NCBI RefSeq assembly: GCF_000292915.1
Contig: NC_018514.1
Location: 496,001 to 560,000 of the forward strand
Reading direction: 5' to 3'
Length of the DNA stretch: 64,000 nucleotides
Origin: Burkholderia cepacia GG4
GTDB taxonomy: Bacteria; Pseudomonadota; Gammaproteobacteria; Burkholderiales; Burkholderiaceae
A program made the translations under genes and the position numbers. Shown in pieces: positions 24,945 to 33,507 of this stretch. How positions within the stretch are numbered: the first letter of the stretch is position 1; the number at the start of each line of letters is the position of its first letter. The notes under the pieces are model-generated. The model did no database searches and was not told where the DNA came from. It worked only from the letters and a program-made list of their open reading frames with translations.

Positions 24945-25637
24945 CTACAGCCAGCCGTTGTGGATGAACTCGACGATCGAGTACCGGCGCGGTTCGAGTT
25001 CGTGCTGCCGGACCGCCTCGACGATACGCGACACGCCGTCCGCGTAGGGCGATGCGCCGTACACGCGAGATTCGAACTGCAGGCTGCACGCGCCATCCTC
25101 GATGCGGATTCGGTGGAACGCGTGACGGCCGAGCTGATCGTCGGGAATCTGCAGGGCGTTGCGCTGCTCGACGGGGTCGCGCACCGAATGGATGTCCTGC
25201 GCTGGAACGCCGAGCGACTGGCCGATGCCGACCGCGGTGCCGGGCACGGAGGTCTTGCCGGCCTGGTGCGACTCCGTCACGCTGATGTGGCAGTCGCGAA
25301 AGAGGTGGCCGCTGGTTTCCAGCATGCTCATGAACTTGAGCATCAGGATGTTCGTATTCGGGCAGAGCACGACGGGGAAGTCGTGCGAGCCGGTTTCGAG
25401 GTCGGAGCCGGTGGACAGCTCGACGAGCGGCGAACCCGTGGCGCGGCAGAATTCGATCGCGGCGGGCAGCTCGCGGCCCGATCCGGCGTGTACGACGATC
25501 GATCGGGCGTCGCTACGTCGGGCGTCGGTACGTGCGTGGTCCGACCAGGCCATCACGCGGCAGGTTGCCGGGTCGAGCCGGTGCGAGCCGAGCAGTTCGG
25601 TTGCCAGCTTGCCGGTGCCAACGACGAGTACTTGCAT
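24945..25637 (-). CDS. Dihydrodipicolinate reductase-like protein (DapB-like)
   Basis: This 230-residue protein has an N-terminal Rossmann motif MQVLVVGTGKLATELLGS. A central stretch VTESHQAGKTSVPGTAVGIG parallels the DapB signature E-x-HH-x2-K-x-D-x-P-S-G-T-A but lacks the second His and the Asp. Two conserved-looking segments follow: AFHRIRIEDGACSLQFES and GVSRIVEAVRQHELEP. DapB makes tetrahydrodipicolinate for lysine and murein synthesis. The altered signature and shorter length suggest a paralogue with another substrate. The gene is transcribed alone and convergent with the SDR gene. Confidence 0.7.
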   Translation of the reverse strand: MQVLVVGTGKLATELLGSHRLDPATCRVMAWSDHARTDARRSDARSIVVHAGSGRELPAAIEFCRATGSPLVELSTGSDLETGSHDFPVVLCPNTNILMLKFMSMLETSGHLFRDCHISVTESHQAGKTSVPGTAVGIGQSLGVPAQDIHSVRDPVEQRNALQIPDDQLGRHAFHRIRIEDGACSLQFESRVYGASPYADGVSRIVEAVRQHELEPRRYSIVEFIHNGWL

Positions 25638-25788
25638 GGGAGTGACGGGCTGAGGTTCGGGTTTCGATACGGAAGCTGCGCAGGCCGTTCAAGGGCCTGG
25701 CGCGATCACGCTGCACCGCGCGGCGCACCGTGATCGCGCATTATGCCCGGCTCCCGGCCGGCGCGTGCGCTCGTGCCGCGCCGGCGTA

Positions 25789-26565
25789 TCAGCTCGCCGA
25801 CGTCGTCGGCACCCACGCATGCGTCGTGTTCTTCGCCGCGAACTGCTTTGCGATCGAGCGTGCGAGGCGGTCCGTATCCGATGCGACCGTGTCGTGCTTC
25901 GCTTCCGATGCGCCGTGCAGGCCGGCGCCGACCGCCGCCGACGTCGCGACGCGTCCCGCCACCGCGCCGACACCCGCGGTTTCCACCATGCCGGGCAGAT
26001 GGCCGCTGTTCGCGCTGGCGGAGAACGCGTCGAGCGGCTGCGGTGCGCCATGGGCTGGCTGGAACAGCACCGCGACCGATGCGCCCACTTCGCTCCTGCC
26101 CGCGCCGAGCCCGATCAGGATGCGGCGGCGGCGGTTGCCGGCGTCGATCGTGTCGAACCGGCCCTGGACGACCAGCGCGTCGCGGTCGTTCGGCACCGGG
26201 CCGTCTGCGCGCAGTGCAGGAATGCCCTGCGCGCGGAGTTCGCGCACGAGCGCGTCGGCGAGTTGCGCGCGGGTCTTCAGCGCGGTCTGCTGCCGCTGCT
26301 CGTCGGAGGACGAACCGCTCGCGAGGGTCGTGAGCTTGCCGATCATCCCGCCGTCGACCTTCACGCCGGTCGCGTCCGCGTCGAACGCCGCCACGTAGAC
26401 GACGGTCGCATGCACCTGCGGCAGCGTGCGGGCCACCGGCGTCGCCGTGGCGGCCGTGGTCGCGGCGGTCGACGCGCAACCGGTCATGACGAGCGCGCTG
26501 GCGATCAGCGCGGCGCTGGTCAGACGTTTGGCGTGGGCGGCGCGTGCGTGAAGGGAAAGGGACAT
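25789..26565 (-). CDS. DUF4410-family lipoprotein
   Basis: This 258-residue protein has a signal peptide with lipobox ALVMTGC at about residues 24-30, so it should be lipid-anchored at the outer membrane. The mature part begins Thr/Ala-rich and then has VVYVAAFDADATGVKV, RAQLADALVRELRAQGIPAL, VQGRFDTIDAGNRRRRILIG, and LGAGRSEVGASVAVLF, all typical of DUF4410. The function of the family is unknown. It is transcribed towards lower coordinates. The 204-bp upstream region carries one copy of the 19-bp motif that also occurs before the desaturase-like gene at 30955, so both may belong to the regulon of the two-component system next to it (inference). Confidence 0.85.
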   Translation of the reverse strand: MSLSLHARAAHAKRLTSAALIASALVMTGCASTAATTAATATPVARTLPQVHATVVYVAAFDADATGVKVDGGMIGKLTTLASGSSSDEQRQQTALKTRAQLADALVRELRAQGIPALRADGPVPNDRDALVVQGRFDTIDAGNRRRRILIGLGAGRSEVGASVAVLFQPAHGAPQPLDAFSASANSGHLPGMVETAGVGAVAGRVATSAAVGAGLHGASEAKHDTVASDTDRLARSIAKQFAAKNTTHAWVPTTSAS

Positions 26566-26727
26566 GTCGATCTCCGTGGCCTGGATGAGGGTGCCGATAC
26601 TGTCGCGGCATTCAGGAGCGCGAACGATCGGAAGCTGGGCGTGGACGCCGGCGGAGCAGGGGTTTCATGCCGTTGCGCAGCACGCAGGCGCAAGTATGCG
26701 GAGAACGGGCGGCACGCGCCACGCGGG

Positions 26728-26746
26728 AATTATGTCGGCGTGTGTC
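26728..26746 (-). promoter_or_regulatory. 19-bp motif copy upstream of the DUF4410 gene
   Basis: Read on the minus strand the sequence is GACACACGCCGACATAATT, 17 of 19 bases identical to GACATACGCCGACATATTT at 30716-30734. It lies 162 bp upstream of ATG 26565, in the gap after the histidine kinase gene. Confidence 0.6.
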
Positions 26747-26768
26747 ATGCGCCGACCCGCACGGCGCG

Positions 26769-28118
26769 TCACGCGGAAGGCGGTGCGGCGGCCGCGTGCG
26801 GCGCGTCGAGCGGCAGTGCGACGACGGCCTCCAGGCCGCCGCCGTCGCGGTCACGGAACGTCAGCGAGCCGCCGTGCAGGCGCGCGATCCGGTCGACGAT
26901 CGCGAGGCCGAGACCGGTGCCGCCCGTATGGCCGCGCGCGTTCGCGCCCCGGCTGAAGGGCGCCTTGAGCCGCTCGAGTTCCGCGGCGCCGATGCCGTTG
27001 CCGCGGTCGCGGACCACCGCATATGCGATCCCGCGTTCGGTCCAGGTCCGCACGCCGAGGCCTGTGCGGCCGTACACGACAGCGTTCTGCATCAGGTTCA
27101 TCAGGAGTCGCATCATGCTGATCGGACGGAACGCGAACGGCGGCACGTCGCCTTCGTCGAACTCGAATTCGTGCCCGAGCCCCGCGAAATCCGCGACGAG
27201 CTGTCCGATCAGCGCATTCAGGTCGCCAGTCTGCGGTGTCTCGCGCTCGCCGCTGCCCGCGTAGTCCATGAATTGCTGCAGGATCGTGTCGATCTGGTCG
27301 AGGTAATGCTCGGCCGATTCGGTGAGCGCATCGTGCGTGCCGCGCGGCAATGCCATCGCGATCGCGAGGCGCAGCTTGGTGAGCGGCGTGCGGATGTCGT
27401 GCGACACGCCGGCCAGCATCAGCGAACGCGTGGTCTCCGCCTGTTGCAGCGCATCGGCCATCCGGTTGAACGCGCGGCTCACGTCGGCGATTTCGGTTGG
27501 CCCGTCGGTGGGGAGCGGCGGTGGACGCTCGCCTGCGCTGACCCGTTGCGCGGCGCGCGCCAGCGCGTCGAGCGGCCGGTTCAGGTGGAGCTGGATCAGA
27601 TAGCCGGTCAGCGCGGCCAGCAGCGCGAGCCCGACCGACAGCACGAGGGCGGTCGTGATCCCGCTCGCCTGAGCGTCGGCGGCCATCGGCAGCGGGACCC
27701 AGACCGGCGTGGCGGCCGCGTGCAGGCGGATCCACAGCCGTTCGTCGTCGCCCGACTGCCAGCGCGCCGGCAGCTCGGCCGGCAGGTGACGCTCGAGCGC
27801 CTGCATGAACACGTCGCGCTGCCAGGTGCGGAAGAAGGCCGACAGGTTCGGCGGATGCGGCGGTGCGGCGGGCGGCGGCAGCGACTGGCCGCCGAGTTGC
27901 GCGACCACCGTGCGGGCCGTGTCGGGCGGCAGACGGGCGAGCGTGCGATCGAGCAACTGCACGTAGTCGGAGAAAATGATCGACGCGCGCTCGATGCGCG
28001 GCCGCTGCACATAGTGCAGCAGCACAGTGAGCGAACAGGCGAGCGACAGCGCGACCAGCGCGACCAGCAGCGCGATGTTGCGCGCCAGCAGCGAGCGCGG
28101 CAGCGGGAGCCGCATCAC
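26769..28118 (-). CDS. Membrane sensor histidine kinase (EnvZ-like)
   Basis: This 449-residue protein has TM1 at about 14-36, a periplasmic sensor of about 115 residues rich in Pro, and TM2 at about 153-178. A HAMP linker follows, then the dimerisation domain with phosphoacceptor His240 in GVSHDIRTPLTKLRL. The ATPase domain has the N box (LMNLMQNAVVYG), G1 (VRDRGNGIG) and G2 (GTGLGLAI). The HisKA motif and OmpR-type partner place it in the EnvZ/RstB group. The start overlaps the response regulator stop by four bases, so the two are made together. A Pro/Ala-rich tail follows the catalytic domain. The signal is unknown. Confidence 0.93.
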   Translation of the reverse strand: MMRLPLPRSLLARNIALLVALVALSLACSLTVLLHYVQRPRIERASIIFSDYVQLLDRTLARLPPDTARTVVAQLGGQSLPPPAAPPHPPNLSAFFRTWQRDVFMQALERHLPAELPARWQSGDDERLWIRLHAAATPVWVPLPMAADAQASGITTALVLSVGLALLAALTGYLIQLHLNRPLDALARAAQRVSAGERPPPLPTDGPTEIADVSRAFNRMADALQQAETTRSLMLAGVSHDIRTPLTKLRLAIAMALPRGTHDALTESAEHYLDQIDTILQQFMDYAGSGERETPQTGDLNALIGQLVADFAGLGHEFEFDEGDVPPFAFRPISMMRLLMNLMQNAVVYGRTGLGVRTWTERGIAYAVVRDRGNGIGAAELERLKAPFSRGANARGHTGGTGLGLAIVDRIARLHGGSLTFRDRDGGGLEAVVALPLDAPHAAAAPPSA

Positions 28119-28828
28119 GATTCGACGCCGGCCACCAGCATGTAGCCGATGCCCCAGACGGTCTTGATGAAGCGCGGCTTGGCCGGATCGTCCTCGACGA
28201 TCTGGCGCAGCCGCAGGATCTGCACGTCGACGCTGCGATCGAGCGCGGCGTGATCGCGCCCGCGGGCGCGGGCGAGCAAGTTTTCGCGGCTCACCGCGCG
28301 GTTCGGCGACGAACCCAGCGCATGCAACAGCAGCATCTGCGCGGAATGCATCTCGACCGGCACGCCGTCGCGCATCAGCGTCTGCTGGCCGACGTCGAAA
28401 GTGAACGCGCCGAAGCGCAGCCGCTGCGACGTCACCGTCGGCTCGCCGGCCGCCATCTTCTGTCGCCGCAGCAGCGCGCGGACGCGGGCGACGAGTTCAT
28501 CGGGGAGAAACGGCTTCGCGAGGTAATCGTCGGCGCCGGTCTCGAGGCCGACCACCTTGTCGGCCGCGTCGCCTTTCGCGGTGAGCATCAGGATCGGCAG
28601 CGTCTGGCCTTCCGCGCGCAGGCGCCGGCAGACGCTCAGGCCGTCCTCCGGCTCCATCATCAGGTCGAGCACCAGCAGGTCGTACGGTTCGCGCTGCAAC
28701 AGGCGGTCGAGACGCTTGCCGTCGGCAACCGCGCGGACCTCGAAGCCGTGGCCGGTGAGGAAGCGCTGCAGCATGTTGCGCAGCTCCGCTTCGTCGTCGA
28801 GCACGATGATCCTGCTGGACTGTTCCAT
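28115..28828 (-). CDS. OmpR-family response regulator
   Basis: Started at ATG 28828 behind GGAGG, the protein has 237 residues. The receiver domain has the acidic pair in VLDDEAEL, phosphoacceptor Asp55 in LLVLDLMM and the Lys in YLAKPFLPDEL. The winged-helix DNA-binding domain spans about 135-232 (LRFGAFTFDVGQQTL, DRSVDVQILRLRQIVEDDP, then FIKTVWGIGYML). It is the partner of the overlapping kinase. Regulators of this type bind direct repeats. The three spaced 19-bp direct repeats at 30667-30847 and the copy at 26728 are the best local candidates. Confidence 0.95.
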   Translation of the reverse strand: MEQSSRIIVLDDEAELRNMLQRFLTGHGFEVRAVADGKRLDRLLQREPYDLLVLDLMMEPEDGLSVCRRLRAEGQTLPILMLTAKGDAADKVVGLETGADDYLAKPFLPDELVARVRALLRRQKMAAGEPTVTSQRLRFGAFTFDVGQQTLMRDGVPVEMHSAQMLLLHALGSSPNRAVSRENLLARARGRDHAALDRSVDVQILRLRQIVEDDPAKPRFIKTVWGIGYMLVAGVES

Positions 28829-28872
28829 CGGCTGCCTCCGTACGTGGCGCGCGCCCGGGTTGCCGTCCGCGG

Positions 28873-29178
28873 TCAGCGGGCCGCCATGCGCTGGCGCATG
28901 AAACCGGCGAGTTGTTCGAGCGTGACGTAGCCGTTGCGCTGCGTGTCGATCTCGTCGAAATGCTGCGCGACCATCGGCATGCCGGCTGCGGCCTGCTCGC
29001 GGGTGAGCTTGCCGTCGTGCGTCGTGTTCGCGTTCGCGAAGCGGGTCTGCAACTGCATGAGCGCACGTTCGACGCGTGCGCCGCCGTTCGCGGCGCCCGG
29101 CGGCACCTGCTGCGCCGACGCTGCTGCTGAGACGATACACAAAACGACGGCGGCAATCATCTTCTTGATGGACTTCAC
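28873..29178 (-). CDS. Secreted EF-hand protein
   Basis: This 101-residue protein has a signal peptide ending ASAQ (about residue 22). It carries two EF-hand-like loops: NTTHDGKLTREQ and DTQRNGYVTLEQ. The second has Asp, Asn and Glu at the usual calcium positions; the first starts with Asn and is weaker. Such periplasmic EF-hand proteins are often regulated by two-component systems and may buffer or sense calcium. It is encoded 44 bp upstream of the response regulator on the same strand and may be cotranscribed with the two-component genes. Confidence 0.88.
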   Translation of the reverse strand: MKSIKKMIAAVVLCIVSAAASAQQVPPGAANGGARVERALMQLQTRFANANTTHDGKLTREQAAAGMPMVAQHFDEIDTQRNGYVTLEQLAGFMRQRMAAR

Positions 29179-29280
29179 GGGGTTTCTCCTTGCGTGGCCG
29201 ACGGTCTGAGCCGGCCGGGTGGTTGATGAAACGGGTGGAATACGAAACGGGTCGGTCGAGCGGGCGGTGCCGATGCCGGG

Positions 29281-30396
29281 TTACGCCCAGTGCGCGGGCA
29301 CCCACACGCGGCCGGCCCAGTGGGCGGGCACCCAGACGACTGCACGCGGCGGGTGGGCGACATACACGGCGCGCGGCGCGACGTACACGGAACGCGGCAG
29401 CGGCGGCGCGAGATACAGGACCTTCGGCGGCGGCGGCGCGACGTAGACGATGCGCGGGGCCGGTGCGACCACGACGGCCTTCGGCGCAGCGATACGCACG
29501 ACTTTCGGCGCTGGCGTCACGACGACGGCCTTGGGGGGCGCCGGTGCGACGACGACAGTAGCTGGCACGGGTGGCGGTGCGGCGACGACGACCGCTGCCG
29601 GAGCCGGCGCAGGCGCCGCAACAGCGACCGTCGTGGTTGCCGGCGGCGGCGCGGTCACGACCACGGCGGACGGCGGGGGCGGTGCGACCGGAACGACGAC
29701 CGGGGCCGGCACCGGTACGGGCACCGTGCCAGCGACGACAACCGTGCCGCTCGCCGTCGTGCTGCCGTGGATCACGGCCGTGCCGCCGGTCGACACCGTG
29801 CCGCCGTGCACGACCGTCGAGCCACCCGACGTCGTCACGACGCCCGGGGCCACGCGCGTCGCGCTGCCGGCATGTGTGACGCTCTGGCCGTCCGCGCCGG
29901 TCACGGTGCCCGAGCGCGAGCAGGTCGAGCCCGCGCAATTCGTCGATGCGGTGTGGCCCGCCGTGTTGCCGTTCGCGCCGGTGATCGTGCCGCTCGACGA
30001 ATACTGGCCCGGGCCGTTGCGCGTCACGCTACCCGACGTCGACGCGCTGCGGCCGTCCGAGCCCGTCAGCGAACCGGTATGCGAGCAGGTGCCGTCCGCG
30101 CAGCTCGTGTCGCCGCTGTGCTGGACCGAGCGGCCGTTGGGGCCGACCGCGGTGCCGCTATTCGAGAACTGGCCGGGCGCAGTGCGCGTGACGGTGCCCG
30201 TGTTGGTCGCGAGGCCGCCGCCGGGGCCGATCACGCCGCCCGCATGCGAGCAGCTGCCGCCGCTGCAGGAGCCGGCGTGCGCGCCGCTGTAGGTGCCGTG
30301 CGGCGTGTACGCGGTGCCGTGGCCGGACCAGCCGGCGAAGGCCGGTGCGCTGGCGAGCGTGACGAGGGCGGCGGTGACGAGGAAGCGGGTTTTCAT
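29281..30396 (-). CDS. Secreted CX4C-repeat protein with Pro/Val-rich stalk
   Basis: Started at ATG 30396 behind AAGGA, the protein has 371 residues. A signal peptide (1-21, ending AFAG) is followed by three tandem units of exactly 55 residues, each with a CX4C pair (Cys44/49, Cys99/104, Cys154/159). Each unit also has a T-V-T/S-R-x-x-PGQ-type strand pattern rich in Ser, Thr and Gly. From about 200 onwards it becomes a Pro/Val/Ala-rich region (VPVPVPAPVVVPVAPPPP), ending in the duplicated VWVPAHWA. The C-terminus resembles YXWGXW-type surface proteins. It is probably a cell-surface or periplasmic fibrous protein; no function is known to me. Confidence 0.8.
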   Translation of the reverse strand: MKTRFLVTAALVTLASAPAFAGWSGHGTAYTPHGTYSGAHAGSCSGGSCSHAGGVIGPGGGLATNTGTVTRTAPGQFSNSGTAVGPNGRSVQHSGDTSCADGTCSHTGSLTGSDGRSASTSGSVTRNGPGQYSSSGTITGANGNTAGHTASTNCAGSTCSRSGTVTGADGQSVTHAGSATRVAPGVVTTSGGSTVVHGGTVSTGGTAVIHGSTTASGTVVVAGTVPVPVPAPVVVPVAPPPPSAVVVTAPPPATTTVAVAAPAPAPAAVVVAAPPPVPATVVVAPAPPKAVVVTPAPKVVRIAAPKAVVVAPAPRIVYVAPPPPKVLYLAPPLPRSVYVAPRAVYVAHPPRAVVWVPAHWAGRVWVPAHWA

Positions 30397-30954
30397 CGGG
30401 TGTCCTTGCGGTTCGTTGCGGTGCACGCGGTGGCGTGGCGACGGGACGAACTTTAGGACGACGGCACGCGCCAGTCGCGTCATGAAAGATGTCGCGGTGT
30501 TACACGTGGCGCGCTTTTTTTCGGTACGACGAATCGGGGGGCGGGGCCGCGCCGGTTGCCGGCATCGCAAGCCCGGCGGGGCTTCGCGGGTGGTGGTCGA
30601 GTGTGTTCGAAGGGCGGTGTGATCCAGGGGAGCGGCGCCGTGCGCAGTCCGAATTCATGTCGCCGTGACATGCGGCGACATATTTGCCGGCCGACTCGTG
30701 GAGGCGCCGCGTGACGACATACGCCGACATATTTCACGCCTGCCAAACGCAACGTGGCGCCGCAGGCCGCCAAGGCGCCCGTCCACGCGGGCCTACGACC
30801 GCAATCCCCCGCGAGCCGGTCCCGCCGCGACATACGGCGACACATTTCGTTCGTGGCTTTCCCGCGTCCCGCCCACTACAGTGCGTTCCATTCGACGCGA
30901 CGGCGGCACGTGCCGCACATGACGCGTCCGATTCAACCGAAGGAACGACCCATC
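30397..30954. other. 558-bp intergenic region with regulatory repeats
   Basis: This gap between the divergent repeat-protein gene (minus) and desaturase-like gene (plus) holds no credible gene. It contains the three 19-bp direct repeats listed separately. It also has an 8-bp inverted repeat ATGTCGCC/GGCGACAT (30657-30664 and 30674-30681) that overlaps the first of them. Confidence 0.6.
30667..30847 (+). promoter_or_regulatory. Three 19-bp direct repeats (probable response regulator sites)
   Basis: The copies are GACATGCGGCGACATATTT (30667-30685), GACATACGCCGACATATTT (30716-30734) and GACATACGGCGACACATTT (30829-30847). They differ at only a few positions and are spaced 49 and 113 bp apart, near whole numbers of helical turns (about 5 and 11). 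The last copy ends 107 bp before ATG 30955. Confidence 0.65.
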
Positions 30955-31863
30955 ATGCTTACTACTACCGGCAAGCTCGCGTACTACGTCACGCTGTTCA
31001 TCATCGCCGTTTCGCTCGTCGAGGCGGCCGTGCTCACCTGGCGCCGCAGCCGCCAGCCCGAGCCGTTCGACTGGAACGAGGTCTGGCTGTCGCTCGCCGA
31101 TCTTGCGGGTCGCAAGCTGCTCGCGCTGGTGCCGCTGTCGCTCGCGACGCCGATCTTCGATTTCGCATGGGCGCACCGCTGGTTCACGATCCCGCTGCAC
31201 AGCGTCGTGCTCGCGCTGCTGGTGTTCGTCGGCCAGGAGTTCTGCTACTACTGGTACCACCGCGCGTCGCATCGGGTCCGCTTCTTCTGGTCGACCCATG
31301 CGGTGCATCATTCGCCGAACCAGTTGACGTTGTCGTCCGCGTTTCGCCTCGGCTGGACCGGCAAGATCGCCGGCGCGGCGATGTTCTTCACGCCGCTCGT
31401 CTGGCTCGGCGTGCGTCCGGAAGCCGTGCTCGCGATCCTGTCGTTCAACCTGATGTACCAGTTCTGGCTGCACAACACGTGGATGCCGAAGCTCGGCTGG
31501 CTCGAATACGTGTTCAATACGCCGTCCGCGCACCGCGTGCATCATGCGTCGAATCTCGACTATCTCGATGCGAACTACGGCGGCGTGCTGATCGTGTTCG
31601 ACCAGCTGTTCGGCACCTATGTCGCGGAACGCGCCGACGAACCGTGCCGCTACGGCCTCGTCACGCCGACCCGTTCGTGCAATCCGTTCGTCGTCGAGCT
31701 CGAGCACTGGGCGAGCCTCGCCCGCGACGTCGCAACGGCCCGCGACGTGTGGACTGCGCTGCGCTTCGTGATGCTGCCGCCGGGCTGGCGGCCCGACAAT
31801 CAGGGCGAAACGACGGAGGAATTGCGTCGCCGCAGCCTCGTCGCAGTGCGCACGGAAGCGTGA
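30955..31863 (+). CDS. Sterol desaturase/fatty acid hydroxylase-family membrane protein
   Basis: This 302-residue protein has four to five hydrophobic segments and the complete di-iron histidine set of the family. These are the HxxxH box YHRASHR, the HxxHH box STHAVHHSPN, and the third box SAHRVHHASN. AAKLKSEF-type soluble fusions are absent. The start is ATG 30955 with AAGGA ten bases upstream. Bacterial members modify lipids, for example by hydroxylation or desaturation, in the inner membrane. With the upstream response regulator motifs it may be part of an envelope-stress regulon (inference). Confidence 0.9.
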   Translation: MLTTTGKLAYYVTLFIIAVSLVEAAVLTWRRSRQPEPFDWNEVWLSLADLAGRKLLALVPLSLATPIFDFAWAHRWFTIPLHSVVLALLVFVGQEFCYYWYHRASHRVRFFWSTHAVHHSPNQLTLSSAFRLGWTGKIAGAAMFFTPLVWLGVRPEAVLAILSFNLMYQFWLHNTWMPKLGWLEYVFNTPSAHRVHHASNLDYLDANYGGVLIVFDQLFGTYVAERADEPCRYGLVTPTRSCNPFVVELEHWASLARDVATARDVWTALRFVMLPPGWRPDNQGETTEELRRRSLVAVRTEA

Positions 31864-31966
31864 ACGGCGCTACGCTGTCGAAACGCCGGCCGGGCGCCCG
31901 TGTCGCGGCCGGCAGCGACCCCGAACCACGCATCATCCAATCCCCCTCGACCAGGAGAGCACCTCG

Positions 31967-32680
31967 ATGGAACAAGAACTGAACGGCAAGGCAGTCGCGA
32001 TCACCGGCGGATTCGGCCACCTCGGCGTCGCGACGGCTGCATGGCTGGGCAAGCGCGGCGCTCGCGTCGCGCTGATCGGCCGCGGCGCGGCCCCGGACGC
32101 GCAAGCGTTGCCCGGCGTGCCGGCCGATGCGCTGCGCATCGGCGGAATCGATCTGGTCGATCCGCAGGCGGCCGTGCGAGCGCTCGACACCGTGCGTCGC
32201 GAATTCGGCCGGGTCGACGCGCTGCTCAACATCGCGGGCGCATTCGTGTGGCAGACGATCGCCGACGGTGATGCGGCGACGTGGGACCGCATGTACGACC
32301 TGAACGTGAAGACGACGCTGAACGCGTCGAAGGCCGCGCTGCCGTATCTGGTGGAGAGCCCGGCCGGCCGCATCGTCAACATCGGCGCAGGCGCGGCGTT
32401 CAAGGCCGGCGCGGGGATGGGTGCATACGCGGCCGCGAAGGCGGGCGTCGCGCGGCTCACCGAAGCGCTGGCGGCGGAACTGCTCGATCGCGGCGTGACC
32501 GTGAATGCGCTGCTGCCGAGCATCATCGACACGCCGCCGAACCGCGCGGACATGCCCGACGCGGATTTCACGCGCTGGGTCCGGCCTGAACAGATCGCGG
32601 CGACGATCGGATTCCTGCTGTCGACGGATGCGCAGGCGATCACCGGCGCATCGATTCCGGTGAGCGGTCGCGTGGCGTAG
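31967..32680 (+). CDS. Short-chain dehydrogenase/reductase
   Basis: This 237-residue protein starts at ATG 31967 behind AGGAGAG. It has the cofactor motif AVAITGGFGHLGVATA, LLNIAGAF (NAG-type motif) and the catalytic Tyr/Lys in YAAAKAG, and ends ITGASIPVSGRV. There is no acidic residue at the end of the second strand (ALIGRG), which suggests NADP. It follows the desaturase-like gene after 103 bp on the same strand and may share its transcript, so a lipid-related substrate is possible but not shown. Confidence 0.9.
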   Translation: MEQELNGKAVAITGGFGHLGVATAAWLGKRGARVALIGRGAAPDAQALPGVPADALRIGGIDLVDPQAAVRALDTVRREFGRVDALLNIAGAFVWQTIADGDAATWDRMYDLNVKTTLNASKAALPYLVESPAGRIVNIGAGAAFKAGAGMGAYAAAKAGVARLTEALAAELLDRGVTVNALLPSIIDTPPNRADMPDADFTRWVRPEQIAATIGFLLSTDAQAITGASIPVSGRVA

Positions 32681-32712
32681 CGGGGGGCGGGCCATCGCAC
32701 TCAATGACGACG

Positions 32713-33123
32713 TCAGGGCATGCGAAATCTCGCCCGCGGAATTTCCGCGATCGCCGCGATTTCGATCGGCAGATCGCGGCGGTAGAGACGTTCGACCTGG
32801 ACGGTTGTCTTCACGGGACAGGGTTCAGCGAAGAACGTCTTGCGGATGTCGCCGGCCTGCATGAACGCATCGATGTCGGTCGCGTAGTGAACCAGCGAGA
32901 TCACGTCCTGCATCTGCCCACCCAGCGCGGCGAGCACGTTGCGAATGTTGTCGAGCATTTGCCGGACCTGCGCGCCCAGGTCGCCGACACCGACGACGTG
33001 TCCGTCCCGGTCGAGTGCGACCTGTCCCTTCAGATGAACGATCCGGCCGTCGCCCCGGATCACGGCCATCGACAACGCGCCGAACGGCGCCCAGAGTTCC
33101 GGCGGATTCACTGCTTCGGCCAT
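32713..33123 (-). CDS. RidA-family protein (enamine/imine deaminase)
   Basis: The start is ATG 33123 (MAEAVNPPELWAPFGALSMA), giving 136 residues. The family core is visible as VHLKGQVALDRDGHVVGVGD, then QVRQMLDNIRNVLAALGG and DVISLVHYATDI, ending with VKTTVQVERLYRRDLPIEIA. In RidA proteins an Arg near the C-terminus binds the carboxylate of the reactive 2-aminoacrylate-type substrate. Here only RLYRRDL is seen in that region, so activity is uncertain. It is convergent with the SDR gene and divergent from the small protein at 33229. Confidence 0.88.
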   Translation of the reverse strand: MAEAVNPPELWAPFGALSMAVIRGDGRIVHLKGQVALDRDGHVVGVGDLGAQVRQMLDNIRNVLAALGGQMQDVISLVHYATDIDAFMQAGDIRKTFFAEPCPVKTTVQVERLYRRDLPIEIAAIAEIPRARFRMP

Positions 33124-33228
33124 GACACGACTATTGTCGATCGGTGGTGGATGTGCGGATGCTCGACTGCGTGGGTCGTGTGCCTGCATGCCGCTGATCA
33201 TCACCTTATACTTGGCATTCGACATCAT

Positions 33229-33438
33229 GTGACTGAAGCCGTGACCAAGCCTGCCTCTGCGGATCCGCTCGCCGACGATCCGCGTCCGACCCCGCCCGAA
33301 CAACCCGAACTGGAAGACTGCTGCAACAGCGGCTGCTCGCCGTGCGTTTTCGACCTGTACGACGAAGCGCTGGCGCGCTATCGCGTCGAACTGGCCGAAT
33401 GGGAAGCGCGGCACGCGCAACTCAAGCATCATCAGTGA
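33229..33438 (+). CDS. Small oxidoreductase-like domain protein (CCxxGCxPCV motif)
   Basis: The start is GTG 33229, or GTG 33241 four codons later, giving 69 or 65 residues. The core reads PELEDCCNSGCSPCVFDLYD followed by EALARYRVELAEWEARHAQ. The CCNSGCSPCV cysteine cluster followed by a D-x-Y-x-x-A helix is the signature of the oxidoreductase-like (Pfam PF09791-type) domain. It probably binds a metal or has a structural disulfide. The first part is Pro-rich and disordered. No operon partner is present. Confidence 0.85.
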   Translation: MTEAVTKPASADPLADDPRPTPPEQPELEDCCNSGCSPCVFDLYDEALARYRVELAEWEARHAQLKHHQ

Positions 33439-33507
33439 GCCCGATGCCGGCAAGCGGTCGCGCATGCCCCGATTCGCTGCCGGCGATGCGTTCTCAGACC
33501 CGCGTCG

